DNA of 64,000 nt from Lachnospiraceae bacterium (GCA_014804695.1 JAAUZJ010000010.1:1-64000); one strand, 5' to 3'; numbered from the stretch's first letter, positions 25,787-35,785 are shown. Translations and numbers: made by a program. The notes: generated by a model from the letters alone, not told the origin.

Positions 25787-26527
25787 ATGGAGATAGATGC
25801 GATAATGGATAATTTATATCTGGTAATGCCCGCTTATAATGAGGCGGAAAATATAGAAGACGTGGTAAATTCGTGGTATCCTTTGTTGGAGGGTAAGGGC
25901 GAAGGCTCAAGATTGGTTGTTGCGGACAGTGGGAGTACGGATAATACGCACAAAATTCTGATGCGCCTTATGGACAAGTATCCCAAGCTTGAAGTCCTTT
26001 CCGATACTGGAAAACAGCATGGACCTAAACTGATGGCACTTTATTCATATGCAATAAAAAATGGTGCAGACTATATTTTCCAGACCGATTCAGACGGACA
26101 GACAAACCCCGCGGAATTTGGCAGGTTTTGGAAAGTGAGACATAAATATGATGCGATCATTGGGAAGAGACCGGTTCGTGGAGACGGTAAATCAAGGAAG
26201 TTTGTCGAGAAAGTCCTGTGTATGATCTTGCTCATATATTTTAAGGTTTCAGTTCCGGATGCAAACGCTCCGTTCAGGCTTATGAAGGCAGAATTGGTGG
26301 ACAAGCATATTAAAAGACTTCCTGATGAATATGACCTGCCTAATGTTATGCTTACGGTGTATTTTGCTTATTTTAAAGAAAATATAAGGTTTGTTAACAT
26401 TTCTTTTAGGCCAAGGCAGGGCGGCGTCAATTCCTTGAACATTCCAAAGATAGTAAAGGCCGGATGGAAAGCGCTGCATGATTTTTATTTGTTGAGGAAG
26501 GATATAAAACGGCAGCATGTGGGATAG
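25787..26527 (+). CDS. Family 2 glycosyltransferase
   Basis: 246 residues, GT-A fold. YLVMPAYNEAENIEDVVNSW is the nucleotide-binding start, and VVADSGSTDNT and FQTDSDGQTNP give the two acidic groups for metal and sugar nucleotide binding. PDANAPFRLM and the C-terminal FRPRQGGVNS match the DPM1/polyprenyl phosphate-sugar synthase-like group that moves sugar from UDP-sugar to a lipid carrier. Its last 11 bases overlap the next gene, a membrane GT-C glycosyltransferase that would use such a lipid-linked sugar. This pairing is a recognised cell-surface glycosylation layout. ATG 25787 is preferred; an alternative start lies at 25805. Acceptor unknown. Confidence 0.88.
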   Translation: MEIDAIMDNLYLVMPAYNEAENIEDVVNSWYPLLEGKGEGSRLVVADSGSTDNTHKILMRLMDKYPKLEVLSDTGKQHGPKLMALYSYAIKNGADYIFQTDSDGQTNPAEFGRFWKVRHKYDAIIGKRPVRGDGKSRKFVEKVLCMILLIYFKVSVPDANAPFRLMKAELVDKHIKRLPDEYDLPNVMLTVYFAYFKENIRFVNISFRPRQGGVNSLNIPKIVKAGWKALHDFYLLRKDIKRQHVG

Positions 26528-28004
26528 TGTGAAAAAAATAAAAAAAGATGATTTGGAAAGACTGGCGGTCGCAGTTTTTATCATAGCGGCAGCATTTATA
26601 CTTTTGTTAAAAAGTCCGCTGCATTTCTGGCTAAGAGGCGATGCAGAAACGGATTCGAGCGTATATAAGACAGTGGCATTGATGATAAGCAGGGGATATA
26701 TGCCCTATAGGGACAGTTTTGATCATAAGGGACCATTGACTTATTTAGTCAACCTGCTTGGGGTGCAGATTGACTCATACTGTGGCGTATGGGTGATTGA
26801 GTTTATTGCAATTTGTGTGACATTTGCAGGAATTTATAAAATATCAAGGCTGCGCTGTGAAAGAATAATTTCATGTGTCTGCGTATTGGTTTCCGGAGCG
26901 TTACTTTATGATTATTTTGAAGGCGGTAATATGGTAGAGGAGTATGCGATGCCTTTTATTGCCGTTTCTTTATATATTTTTCTGGACTTTTTTCTAAACC
27001 GTAAAATAAACAGGCTGCGTCTGGCGCTTTGTGGCGGCTGTATGGGCGCGGTTTTGATGTTGCGTCCCAATATGATATCGGTGTGGATAGTTTTTGCAAT
27101 TGCGGTGCTTATTGATTGTATAAAGAGAAAGCGCGCTGCCGACTTGGGTAATTTCATACTTTTTTTCTTGCTGGGCTTTATGATCGTGGTGGGGCCTATG
27201 CTTATATGGCTTGCCGTAAATGGCTGCTTTGGGGCGTTTGTCGAGAATTATATACAGTTTAATATGGTGTACTCATCGGCTAAAGATCGAGGCGATAAGT
27301 GGAATGCGGGTTTTTATTTTATAAATAAAACGCTGATAATTTTTTCATTGCTTATTGTGGCTTATTTGTGTACGGTAAAAGATAAATTCCTGCATGGCAC
27401 ATATCTGGTTTATATGCTTGTGACACTGCTTCTCATTTCAATGTCCGGAATGTCGTATGCGCATTATGGAATGATTCTTGTGCCGGCGGTCGCATTTCCG
27501 GTTGCGGCTTTATTTGAACTTGCAGCTGCGGAAAAAAACGGTAAAACGATAACGTTGTTTATGCTTTTGTATTTCGCGGGAGTTATGGCGTTTCCTAAGT
27601 GGTTTACAACTGCAGGGGATTTGGTGAATAAATATTCGGATCGTGCCGTAGATCATCATTCCGATATGGTTAAGGGAGTCTGTGAATTGATTGATGAAAA
27701 TACGAATGATGATGAACGTATTTCAGTATATGGAAATGGGGATATAATCTATCTTGTAAGTAACAGGCTTCATGCGACGAGGTATTCTTATCAGTTCCCG
27801 ATTGGTGAGATAGACACTGATATAATGGATGAGTATTTTGAAGCACTTGAGAATGAACTGCCACCCATAGTGGTAATCTGGGAAAGACAGGCCGATGAGA
27901 GAATAGAAGATTTTTTATCAGAGCATAATTATATGGAAATAAGCGATTTATCTTCATATGACCTTGGAAAGACTAGAGTTTTTAGACTTGCCGGACAAGA
28001 TTAG
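26517..28004 (+). CDS. GT-C family membrane glycosyltransferase
   Basis: 495 residues with about ten or more membrane helices and a C-terminal outside domain (about 370-495). The first outer loop has the acidic pair of GT-C enzymes in GDAETDSSVYK, followed by RDSFDHKGPLTYLVNL, as in PMT/ArnT-type (GT39/GT83) transferases that use polyprenyl-phosphate sugars. It overlaps the GT2 gene by 11 bases, so the two probably act in sequence: GT2 charges the lipid carrier inside and this enzyme transfers the sugar outside. Acceptor (protein, teichoic acid or other glycan) cannot be told. Confidence 0.82.
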   Translation: MWDSVKKIKKDDLERLAVAVFIIAAAFILLLKSPLHFWLRGDAETDSSVYKTVALMISRGYMPYRDSFDHKGPLTYLVNLLGVQIDSYCGVWVIEFIAICVTFAGIYKISRLRCERIISCVCVLVSGALLYDYFEGGNMVEEYAMPFIAVSLYIFLDFFLNRKINRLRLALCGGCMGAVLMLRPNMISVWIVFAIAVLIDCIKRKRAADLGNFILFFLLGFMIVVGPMLIWLAVNGCFGAFVENYIQFNMVYSSAKDRGDKWNAGFYFINKTLIIFSLLIVAYLCTVKDKFLHGTYLVYMLVTLLLISMSGMSYAHYGMILVPAVAFPVAALFELAAAEKNGKTITLFMLLYFAGVMAFPKWFTTAGDLVNKYSDRAVDHHSDMVKGVCELIDENTNDDERISVYGNGDIIYLVSNRLHATRYSYQFPIGEIDTDIMDEYFEALENELPPIVVIWERQADERIEDFLSEHNYMEISDLSSYDLGKTRVFRLAGQD

Positions 28005-28146
28005 AAAAATTCAAAAATAAAAATTGTATTAACAACCTAACTTTATATTTACTTATTTACCTAAATATGGTATATTTTAAGCATATGTAGATTGATAAAT
28101 GAGTTCTATATATCAACTATACTATAAAAGAAAAGAGGTTAAAAAA

Positions 28147-29751
28147 ATGGCAATTGATTTAAGCAAGTATGGAATTACCGGTGTCAAAGAAATTGTACAC
28201 AATCCTTCTTTCGAAATGTTATTCGAGGAAGAAACAAAAGCGGGTTTGGAAGGCTATGAAGTGGGTCAGGTAAGTGAGCTTGGCGCAGTCAACGTAATGA
28301 CTGGTATTTACACAGGCCGTTCTCCTAAAGACAAGTATATCGTTATGGATGATAATTCCAAAGATACTGTATGGTGGACTTCCGACGAGTACAAGAATGA
28401 CAACCATCCTATGTCTGAAGAGGTTTGGGCTACAGTTAAGGATATTGCTAAGAAAGAGCTTAGTGATAAACGCCTTTTCGTAGTAGATGCATTCTGTGGC
28501 GCAAATAAAGACACTCGTATGGCAGTGCGTTTTATTGTTGAAGTTGCATGGCAGGCACATTTCATTAAGAATATGTTCATTCAGCCTTCTGATGCAGAGC
28601 TGGCTGAATTCGAGCCTGATTTCGTTGTTTATAATGCTTCCAAGGCAAAAGTTGAAAATTATAAAGAGTTAGGTCTTAACTCAGAAACCTGTGTTGCTTT
28701 CAATATCACAAGCCGCGAGCAGGTTATCGTTAATACATGGTACGGCGGAGAGATGAAGAAGGGTATGTTCTCAATGATGAACTACTATCTGCCTCTTAAA
28801 GGTATTGCTTCCATGCACTGTTCTGCAAATACAGACATGAACGGTGAAAACACAGCTATTTTCTTTGGTCTTTCAGGAACAGGTAAGACAACACTTTCCA
28901 CAGATCCTAAGCGTCTCTTAATCGGTGATGACGAGCATGGCTGGGATGACAACGGTGTATTCAACTTCGAAGGCGGATGCTATGCGAAGGTTATCGATTT
29001 GGACAAGGAATCAGAGCCTGATATCTACAATGCTATCAAGCGTGACGCTCTTCTTGAGAACGTAACACTTGATGCTAACGGAAAGATTGATTTCAAAGAT
29101 AAGAGCGTAACCGAGAATACTCGTGTATCTTATCCTATTAATCACATTACAAATATTGTAAAACCCGTATCCGCTGCTCCTGACGCTAAGAACGTAATTT
29201 TCTTGTCAGCAGATGCATTCGGAGTACTGCCTCCTGTATCAATTTTGACACCGGAGCAGACACAGTATTACTTCCTTTCAGGATTTACTGCTAAATTAGC
29301 TGGTACAGAGCGCGGAATTACCGAGCCTACACCTACATTCTCCGCTTGCTTTGGTCAGGCATTCTTAGAGCTTCATCCGACCAAGTATGCAGAAGAATTA
29401 GTTAAGAAAATGCAAAAGAGCGGCGCCAAAGCATATCTTGTAAATACAGGATGGAATGGAACCGGAAAGAGAATTTCCATTAAGGATACTCGTGGAATCA
29501 TCGATGCAATCTTAAACGGTGACATCAACAATGCTCCGACCAAGAAGATTCCGATTTTCAATTTCGAAGTTCCTACTGAGCTTCCGGGTGTTGATCCTGC
29601 AATCCTTGATCCTCGTGATACTTATGCAGACGCTTCCGAATGGGAGACCAAGGCAAAAGACTTAGCAGGAAGATTTATTAAGAACTTTGCTAAGTACGAA
29701 GGTAATGACGCTGGAAAAGCATTAGTTTCTGCAGGACCTGAGAAACAGTAA
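28147..29751 (+). CDS. pckA: Phosphoenolpyruvate carboxykinase (ATP)
   Basis: 534 residues from ATG 28147; GAGG at 28134-28137 precedes it by nine bases, and the family starts at about this point, so the upstream in-frame ATG at 28099 is not used. It interconverts oxaloacetate and PEP with ATP/ADP. The ATP loop is GLSGTGKTT (241-249). Mn/Mg ligands lie in [17 protein letters not shown] (H224) and [16 protein letters not shown] binds oxaloacetate. In gut Lachnospiraceae the enzyme is often run in the carboxylating direction; this cannot be read from sequence. Codon use is strongly biased (ctt, gct, aag), as in highly expressed genes. A strong terminator follows. Confidence 0.97.
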   Translation: MAIDLSKYGITGVKEIVHNPSFEMLFEEETKAGLEGYEVGQVSELGAVNVMTGIYTGRSPKDKYIVMDDNSKDTVWWTSDEYKNDNHPMSEEVWATVKDIAKKELSDKRLFVVDAFCGANKDTRMAVRFIVEVAWQAHFIKNMFIQPSDAELAEFEPDFVVYNASKAKVENYKELGLNSETCVAFNITSREQVIVNTWYGGEMKKGMFSMMNYYLPLKGIASMHCSANTDMNGENTAIFFGLSGTGKTTLSTDPKRLLIGDDEHGWDDNGVFNFEGGCYAKVIDLDKESEPDIYNAIKRDALLENVTLDANGKIDFKDKSVTENTRVSYPINHITNIVKPVSAAPDAKNVIFLSADAFGVLPPVSILTPEQTQYYFLSGFTAKLAGTERGITEPTPTFSACFGQAFLELHPTKYAEELVKKMQKSGAKAYLVNTGWNGTGKRISIKDTRGIIDAILNGDINNAPTKKIPIFNFEVPTELPGVDPAILDPRDTYADASEWETKAKDLAGRFIKNFAKYEGNDAGKALVSAGPEKQ

Positions 29752-29791
29752 GATAGTTATTGACAAACTAGTATAGTTAATACGATAAAAT

Positions 29792-29838
29792 GAGCTGTTG
29801 CAAAAATAGATAAATCTATGAGCAACAGCTCTATTTTT
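29792..29838 (+). terminator. Intrinsic terminator of pckA
   Basis: GAGCTGTTGC (29792-29801) pairs with GCAACAGCTC (29822-29831), extended inside by ATAGAT/ATCTAT, followed by TATTTTTAT. Confidence 0.9.
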
Positions 29839-29898
29839 ATGCCGGTATTTATCAAAAAATGCCTTATGAAGATAGAAAAAGTTGATGTGATATCTCTA

Positions 29899-29927
29899 TT
29901 GCTATATTTTTACTCTGTGGATATAAT
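29899..29927 (+). promoter_or_regulatory. Sigma-A type promoter for the GH13 lipoprotein gene
   Basis: TTGCTA (29899-29904), 17 bases, TATAAT (29922-29927). The start codon lies about 70 bases further. No catabolite-response element could be identified with confidence. Confidence 0.65.
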
Positions 29928-29996
29928 ATAAATAAAAGGAGTGTGATATCATAGAAGTTTTGGGCAGAGAAGAAATCAGGGAAGAGGAACATTATT

Positions 29997-31748
29997 ATGA
30001 AAATGAACAAATATAGACGGTTTACCGCATTATTTTGCACGGCGTGTATGTTATTTTCTACTTCATGTGGAAACCGTGGAAATAATGAAAGCAATGAAAC
30101 TAATGGAAGCAGCGGCAGTTTGGATATGGTTCAAAGTGAAGACGAAGATTCGCCGCAGGAAGTTTTATCGGATGAAGGTTCAGATATAGCGCAGGCTGCG
30201 TCTGACATTACGTATACTATTCCATTGAATATAATAGATGACAATTACCGCACATATTACGAAGTGTTTGTATATTCGTTTTGTGATAGTGATGGAGACG
30301 GGATTGGAGATTTGCAGGGATTGATTTCCAAGTTGGATTATATTAATGACGGGGACGATAATACGGATACGGATTTAGGCTGTAATGGCATATGGCTTAT
30401 GCCGGTCAATCCATCACCGACTTATCATAAATATGATGTGGCGGATTATTATGATATAGATCCTGCTTATGGAACTTTGGAGGATTTTAAGCAGTTTATG
30501 GAAGAGTGTGATAAAAGAGGCATTAAGGTAATTATGGACTTAGTGCTGAATCATTCGTCTTCGAAGAATCCGTGGTTTGAAGAGGCATGTGAATATTTAA
30601 GGCAGCTTGGAGATAAAGAGCCTGACGTTGCGGAGTGCCCATACTTTGAATATTATAATTTTTCAAGAGAAAAGGTTTCGTCTTCATATGAGGTGGAAGG
30701 CAGCGACTGGTACTATGAGGCCCAGTTTTGGAGCGAGATGCCGGATTTAAATTTAGACAGCGAGGCACTTAAGGCTGAGATAGATGAAATTGCAAAATTC
30801 TGGCTTGATATGGGCGTGGGCGGATTTAGGCTGGATGCAGTGAAGGAATATTATAGCGGAAATACTCAGGCAAATATTGATTTTCTTAACTGGTTTAAGG
30901 ACGTTGTCAAAGCATATGATGATGATGCCTATATTGTAGGCGAAGCATGGCTGGATATAAATGAGTATGCAAGATACTATGAAAGCGGCATAGACAGTCT
31001 TTTTAACTTCGCATTTGCAGATAAGGACGGTATTATTGCAAAAGTATTAAACGGCGCTTCGGCAAGTAAATATGAAAATGCGCTTGTTTCATTACAGGAA
31101 ACTTTCGGACAGTATAATGAAAATTATATTGACGCTCCTTTTTATACTAATCACGATATGGGAAGAAGTGCAGGGTATTATTCGGGTGATTATTCGGAAA
31201 ATAAGACTAAGCTCGCGGGTGCAATGAATCTTCTGATGGGAGGAAGTGCTTTTCTATATTATGGGGAAGAACTTGGCATGAAAGGTGCAGGTAAGGATGA
31301 AAATAAACGTGCGCCGATGTATTGGAGCAAGAATAGTGATTATGAGGGCATGTGCGATGGCCCCTCGGATATGGATGATATTTCCATGAAGTTTGACAGT
31401 TTAGAGGAGCAGGAAAATGATCCGGATTCCATTTATCAATATTATAAGAAGGTCATTAAGGTAAGAAACCAAAACCCGGAAATCGCAAGAGGAGTAACAC
31501 AGTATCTGCAACATGATTTAGAAGATACCTTCTGTGTTATTAAAAGAACATATGAAGATTCAGAAATTCTTCTGATTTTTCATTTTGGGGAAGCGACGGA
31601 GGAGCTTGATTTAAGCGACATTGATATAAACGGCAAAGAGATATCACAGGCTGAGATACGAGCAAAGCTGCAGACCGGGAATGAAGCTATTGAAATAAAC
31701 GCTAATACGGTAAAAATGCCATGGTATTCAGTGGTTGTTTTGAAATGA
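29997..31748 (+). CDS. GH13 alpha-amylase-family lipoprotein
   Basis: 583 residues. A lipoprotein signal ends at STSC with lipidated C24, followed by a Ser/Asn/Asp-rich linker and a GH13 barrel from about 85. Catalytic residues are D280 (nucleophile, GFRLDAV), E316 (acid/base, VGEAW) and D387 (TNHDMGR). YYEVFVYSFCDSDGDGIGDL is the conserved GH13 start with a calcium-like DxDxDG stretch; VMDLVLNHSS is region I. It would hydrolyse alpha-glucans or maltodextrins on the cell surface. No transporter genes adjoin it. AGAGGA eight bases before ATG. It ends before the ncRNA region. Confidence 0.92.
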   Translation: MKMNKYRRFTALFCTACMLFSTSCGNRGNNESNETNGSSGSLDMVQSEDEDSPQEVLSDEGSDIAQAASDITYTIPLNIIDDNYRTYYEVFVYSFCDSDGDGIGDLQGLISKLDYINDGDDNTDTDLGCNGIWLMPVNPSPTYHKYDVADYYDIDPAYGTLEDFKQFMEECDKRGIKVIMDLVLNHSSSKNPWFEEACEYLRQLGDKEPDVAECPYFEYYNFSREKVSSSYEVEGSDWYYEAQFWSEMPDLNLDSEALKAEIDEIAKFWLDMGVGGFRLDAVKEYYSGNTQANIDFLNWFKDVVKAYDDDAYIVGEAWLDINEYARYYESGIDSLFNFAFADKDGIIAKVLNGASASKYENALVSLQETFGQYNENYIDAPFYTNHDMGRSAGYYSGDYSENKTKLAGAMNLLMGGSAFLYYGEELGMKGAGKDENKRAPMYWSKNSDYEGMCDGPSDMDDISMKFDSLEEQENDPDSIYQYYKKVIKVRNQNPEIARGVTQYLQHDLEDTFCVIKRTYEDSEILLIFHFGEATEELDLSDIDINGKEISQAEIRAKLQTGNEAIEINANTVKMPWYSVVVLK

Positions 31749-31800
31749 AAAATTTCCATACAAAATGGTGTATACAGTCAGTATTTTGCAGAAATAGTAG

Positions 31801-31829
31801 TTGTAATTTCTAATGCTGTTGGATATAAT
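31801..31829 (+). promoter_or_regulatory. Promoter of the putative 6S RNA
   Basis: TTGTAA (31801-31806), 17 bases, TATAAT (31824-31829), predicting a transcript from about 31836. There is no protein gene in the ~235 bases up to the following terminator. Confidence 0.7.
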
Positions 31830-31835
31830 ATAATT

Positions 31836-32071
31836 AACCTGAAATGCGCGATAATTCTTGTTATTTTGAACCTACAGTTACTTTAAACGGGATTCCTATA
31901 TCGTCATGCGGATGTCAGGCCTCCGGTTCTATTAGTTCCTTGTGCAGGGGAAGGCAGAAGTATGATTGCGGTTACCCACCTAGCGGTCGCTAGGAGTCAA
32001 AATACAAGATCCGGCATTTTGGGGCTTAACACAAAAGAAAGGCAGTCGTTATGGCTGCTTTTTCTTTCTTT
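31836..32071 (+). ncRNA. ssrS: Probable 6S RNA
   Basis: A promoter-to-terminator unit with no credible protein. The outer parts pair in a long closing stem: 31856-31873 with 31992-32009 (about 16 of 18 positions pair). Between them lies a loosely paired middle and an inner hairpin arm (about 31919-31956, GCCTCC...GGGGAAGGC). A closing stem, open central bubble and terminal hairpin is the layout of 6S RNA, which mimics an open promoter and binds sigma-A RNA polymerase. The terminator is at 32034-32071: GCAGTC/GGCTGC inside an AAAGAAA/TTTCTTT stem, then T-rich sequence. I recognise the fold and not a firm sequence match, so the class could be wrong; a stable small RNA is more certain than its name. 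Confidence 0.55.
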
Positions 32072-32112
32072 ATGGGATTCGGGGGTAATAAGGTATGTTT
32101 TAAATTTGGTGG

Positions 32113-32351
32113 GGCAAGTTGCACAAATATTAATCTGTAACTATGCTGCTGTACGGAAATAAGAACTTCTAAACATTCCAGTTTAGGTTGTGGGAGGTGG
32201 ACGCAAGCGGGGCAAATTCGCCATCCATGGCTCAGTTGCCTCTTTTCGGAACATCGTATTCCGAAATTGCTGGGTATCTAAATAGGAATGTTAAGAAGTT
32301 CTAATTTCCGTACAGCAGCATAGTTACAGATTAATATTTGTGCAACTTGCC
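32113..32351. repeat. 239-bp element with near-perfect 67-bp inverted arms
   Basis: Arm 32113-32179 is the reverse complement of 32285-32351 with only two mismatches in 67. The 105-base interior contains its own hairpin, TTTCGGAA/TTCCGAAA around 32254-32276. No open frame of note. The shape is that of a MITE or of a very long hairpin. It has no sequence likeness that I can see to the elements at 13157 and 36196. It lies between the small RNA terminator and the SpoIID-like gene. Confidence 0.85.
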
Positions 32352-32528
32352 ATATCAGTTTTTAAAATGTACCTTTTTACACCCGAATACTTATATGAAA
32401 TTATGTTATGTGGTGGTGATTTTTGGTATACTAAAATGGAGTGTTCGCTTATATATTATTATATATGAAATTGTGACAGCGTAAATTAAAATGTTTTGGC
32501 TGTAAATACCACAGGTTTAGGGAAGGGC

Positions 32529-34931
32529 ATGGTACTTAATTTAATGAATATTGGTCAGGGAAATAATACTAATAATAGTAATGATAACTTAAAAAATATT
32601 GTGAAACTGGTGTGTATCTTAGCAGGGATGGTTTTCTTATTTAAGCTGTGGTATAACCAGTTGGATAATAAAAAAGAATTAGAGGAGCCGGAAGGGGAAA
32701 AGATAACCGTAGAGGATGTGAATATTTTATTAAATGCCTTGGAGTTGGATATGGAGGTTGAAGGAGATATAGTGTCTAATAAAGATGCAGACACTGTATC
32801 CAGCGATAGTTTATCGTCGAGAGAAAATAGTGATTTAAACACAGGAGATTTAATAGTGCAGACTTCAGCCGGGAATTCGGATACGGGTAAAAATACAAGC
32901 GAAGATTTAAATATAAACGCATATTCCACACTGCTCACATATGAACAATACAAGAAAATCTATGAATACATAGAAGGTGCAGATAAAGATATACCGGATT
33001 TTGCAGATAAATATGAAGATTTTCATACTGTTTTAAAAGAGGACTGGTATCAGGCGTTCAAGATAATGCTTGCATACTATGATACCGACTCTTCCATATG
33101 GCAGACCACCTTGTTTATACTTAAGACGGATGCCGGAGAAAATAAACTATATACGCCGGAAAGTGAATATAGTTATCTTTCGTCATCTTTTGCGGATTCT
33201 GAATTTAATAAAGAAGAAGTCTATGTTAAGAATGACAAACTTTTAACAAGCATACGGATATTGGATGAAAGAACGATCTTAGAAAACGTATGGGTTATGG
33301 AAGTGTCGGATGATGATAGTGAGCATGCTCTTGAGTGTTTCTACCGCCAACTGAATTTTAATGTAATAACGTCTGAGTCCGCGCAGAGAGAACAGGTCGC
33401 GGATTTGACTTTTGAAGGGGGAAAACTTACAAAGGTAGAAGGTAAGGATGAAAAGATACGCGGCAGGCTGCTTAGTGTATCTGACGATTCTATGGAAGTA
33501 GAGGGCTGTGGAAGGTATGAGATAGAAGCCGGATTAGAGATATATAAGCTCTACGGCACGCTGCAGACGCAGAAAAAAAGTGATTTGATGATAGGCTACG
33601 ATTACACTGACTTTGTAGTTAAAAATAATAAAATCTGTGCCTGCCTGGTGTCCAGGGAGGGAGAAATAGACCAGATCCGCGTGCTTTTAAAAAATACAGG
33701 AAATGGCAGTTATTATTATGACGAGGTCAAAGTTACGGTGGATGGGGAAGAAACCTTGGTGAAAGCTGATGAGATGGAGGTTGGAGAGCGACAAATTTTT
33801 AGCTGCAATGCATTGACCGATAAAGTCAAAGTAGAAATAGAGGATGTAAATAAAGCAGATAATTTTTACAGAGGAGCATTGGAATTCTATAAGACGAATG
33901 AAGGTATGGCAATAATTAACGAACTGCCCTTGGAAGAATATCTGTATGCGGTAGTTCCCAGTGAAATGCCGGCGTATTATCCCATAGAGGCCCTTAAAGC
34001 GCAGGCGGTCTGTGCCAGAACTTATGCATACCGTCATATTTTACATGCAGGGCTTGCCAGTTTTGGCGCACATCTGGATGACACTACGTCTTATCAGGTA
34101 TATCATAATATTGAAGAAAATGCCGCAACGACTACGGCAGTAAAAGAAACTGATGGGATGATGCTATATTATCAGGGTGAGCCTGCAGAAAATTATTACT
34201 ATTCAACATCCTGCGGATATGGTACGGATACAACAATATGGAAGACCGAGGCTGCACAGAACATCCCTTATATAAGAGGAGTAAAAATCGCAGGAGAAGA
34301 AGATAGAAATAGTGCACCTGCTGCGGATGAGCTTAAAGATGAAGAAAAATTTGCCGCCTATATAAAGAGCGTGGACGAGACGGATTTTGAAAGCGGAGAG
34401 GCATGGTACAGGTGGCGGTATGAGGTAGAAGAGTTAGACGCGGATAAGATGCTTGAAAGGATAAATGAGCGCTATAAGGCAAACGCTTCTTTGGTACTTA
34501 CTAAAAAAGAGGGTGCAGACGGTGATTATTATGTATCTGAACCGGTGAAAAGTCTTGGAAAGATAAAAGACATAAGTATAAGTAAAAGAGGCGCGGGCGG
34601 AATAGCCGATGAGTTAATTATCACAGGAAGTAAGTCTGTCATAAAAATAATCTCGGAATACAATATCCGTAGAATCTTGTGCGACGGAGAGGGGAAAGTC
34701 ATCAGGCAGGACGGAAGCAGTGTGGCGGCATCTACGCTTTTACCAAGCGCCTTTTTAATAATAGAGACTGGAAAATCAGGTGAAGATGTGATAGGATATA
34801 GTGTAATTGGCGGAGGCTATGGGCATGGTGTAGGTATGTCGCAAAACGCAGCCAAAGAGATAGGCAGTCTGGGATATGGATATCAGGAAATCCTTGGAGT
34901 ATTTTTTGCAGACTGTGAGGTACGTAAATGA
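32529..34931 (+). CDS. SpoIID/LytB-domain membrane protein
   Basis: About 800 residues. One membrane helix near the N-terminus, an acidic linker, a large middle part without a recognised domain, and a C-terminal SpoIID domain from about 455. The latter shows INELPLEEYLYAVVPSEMPA, EALKAQAVCARTYAY, YYSTSCGYG and the end GGGYGHGVGMSQ, all characteristic of SpoIID, a lytic transglycosylase acting during engulfment. At more than twice the length of SpoIID (about 340), it is a fused or extended relative, not the standard gene. The start is uncertain: TTG 32496, ATG 32529 or ATG 32544; I chose 32529, beside GGGAAGGG. It overlaps the YihY gene by 4 bases. Confidence 0.82.
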   Translation: MVLNLMNIGQGNNTNNSNDNLKNIVKLVCILAGMVFLFKLWYNQLDNKKELEEPEGEKITVEDVNILLNALELDMEVEGDIVSNKDADTVSSDSLSSRENSDLNTGDLIVQTSAGNSDTGKNTSEDLNINAYSTLLTYEQYKKIYEYIEGADKDIPDFADKYEDFHTVLKEDWYQAFKIMLAYYDTDSSIWQTTLFILKTDAGENKLYTPESEYSYLSSSFADSEFNKEEVYVKNDKLLTSIRILDERTILENVWVMEVSDDDSEHALECFYRQLNFNVITSESAQREQVADLTFEGGKLTKVEGKDEKIRGRLLSVSDDSMEVEGCGRYEIEAGLEIYKLYGTLQTQKKSDLMIGYDYTDFVVKNNKICACLVSREGEIDQIRVLLKNTGNGSYYYDEVKVTVDGEETLVKADEMEVGERQIFSCNALTDKVKVEIEDVNKADNFYRGALEFYKTNEGMAIINELPLEEYLYAVVPSEMPAYYPIEALKAQAVCARTYAYRHILHAGLASFGAHLDDTTSYQVYHNIEENAATTTAVKETDGMMLYYQGEPAENYYYSTSCGYGTDTTIWKTEAAQNIPYIRGVKIAGEEDRNSAPAADELKDEEKFAAYIKSVDETDFESGEAWYRWRYEVEELDADKMLERINERYKANASLVLTKKEGADGDYYVSEPVKSLGKIKDISISKRGAGGIADELIITGSKSVIKIISEYNIRRILCDGEGKVIRQDGSSVAASTLLPSAFLIIETGKSGEDVIGYSVIGGGYGHGVGMSQNAAKEIGSLGYGYQEILGVFFADCEVRK

Positions 34932-35785
34932 GAACTGTTATCAGACTGTATTTTATAATAAAAGATTTTTCCAGGGAGATGACCAAGAAAAATACAAGCG
35001 CATTTGCAGCCAGTGCCGCCTTCTTTTTATTTTTGTCGCTGGTGCCGTTACTTATGGCTCTATGCGCGATTTTGCCATACACGCCTTTGACGGCGGAGAA
35101 TCTGATTACGGCGATCTTAAAAGTTATACCGGGTGCGATAGAAGGCTTTGTAGAACGGGTAGTGTATGATGTATACGAAAGGTCAGCAGGAACGATCACG
35201 GTATTTGCAATTGTGACAATCTGGTCTGCGGCCAAAGCGATGCTTGCGCTGATACAGGGGCTCAACGAAGTGAATGACATCGAGGAGAAACGCGGCTATA
35301 TATTGCTTCGTTTTGTGGCATGTTTATACACAATTATTATGCTGATTGCCATTCTCATTTCCATTTTTATCATGGTATTCGGGAATGTTATAGTCAATGT
35401 GGCACTTAAGGATTTTCCGAACCTTAAGCTTATTGTCCAGCTTGTTATGCGTTTTAGGTTTATATTTTCATGGCTTGTGCTTACACTTATATTTGCGCTT
35501 ATTTATTCGCTAATCCCGGCTATCAAGCAGAAATTCAAAACGCAGCTTCCCGGAGCGGCATTTTCCGCGGTGGTCTGGAGTGCGGCATCCTATGTTTTTT
35601 CCGTATACATCGACAGCTTTAACGGCTTTGGAACATACGGAAGCCTGACAACGGTAGTGATATTGATGTTCTGGTTTTATATGATGATGTATATACTGCT
35701 GATCGGAGCCCATATGAACCGATATTTCGGTCCTGTTTACAAATTACTGTTCGGATGGCTTGACAAGTCAGCCAAAACTCATTAA
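34928..35785 (+). CDS. YihY/virulence factor BrkB-family membrane protein
   Basis: 285 residues with six membrane helices. The N-terminal FIIKDFSREMTKKNTSAFAASAAFFLFLSLVPLL is split here only by its own membrane helix and matches the YihY/BrkB family start; the last part LTTVVILMFWFYMMMYILLIGA is the conserved final helix pair. The family was once called RNase BN, which is an error; its true role is unknown, possibly transport. The first four bases of its start overlap the stop of the SpoIID-like gene, so the two are co-translated. It ends before the pheST T-box. Confidence 0.9.
   Translation: MRTVIRLYFIIKDFSREMTKKNTSAFAASAAFFLFLSLVPLLMALCAILPYTPLTAENLITAILKVIPGAIEGFVERVVYDVYERSAGTITVFAIVTIWSAAKAMLALIQGLNEVNDIEEKRGYILLRFVACLYTIIMLIAILISIFIMVFGNVIVNVALKDFPNLKLIVQLVMRFRFIFSWLVLTLIFALIYSLIPAIKQKFKTQLPGAAFSAVVWSAASYVFSVYIDSFNGFGTYGSLTTVVILMFWFYMMMYILLIGAHMNRYFGPVYKLLFGWLDKSAKTH

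Noticed and set aside
31962..32162. A 66-codon plus-strand frame inside the small RNA
   Set aside because: It runs across the RNA terminator and into the inverted-arm element, with no ribosome binding site. The base pairing explains the sequence better.
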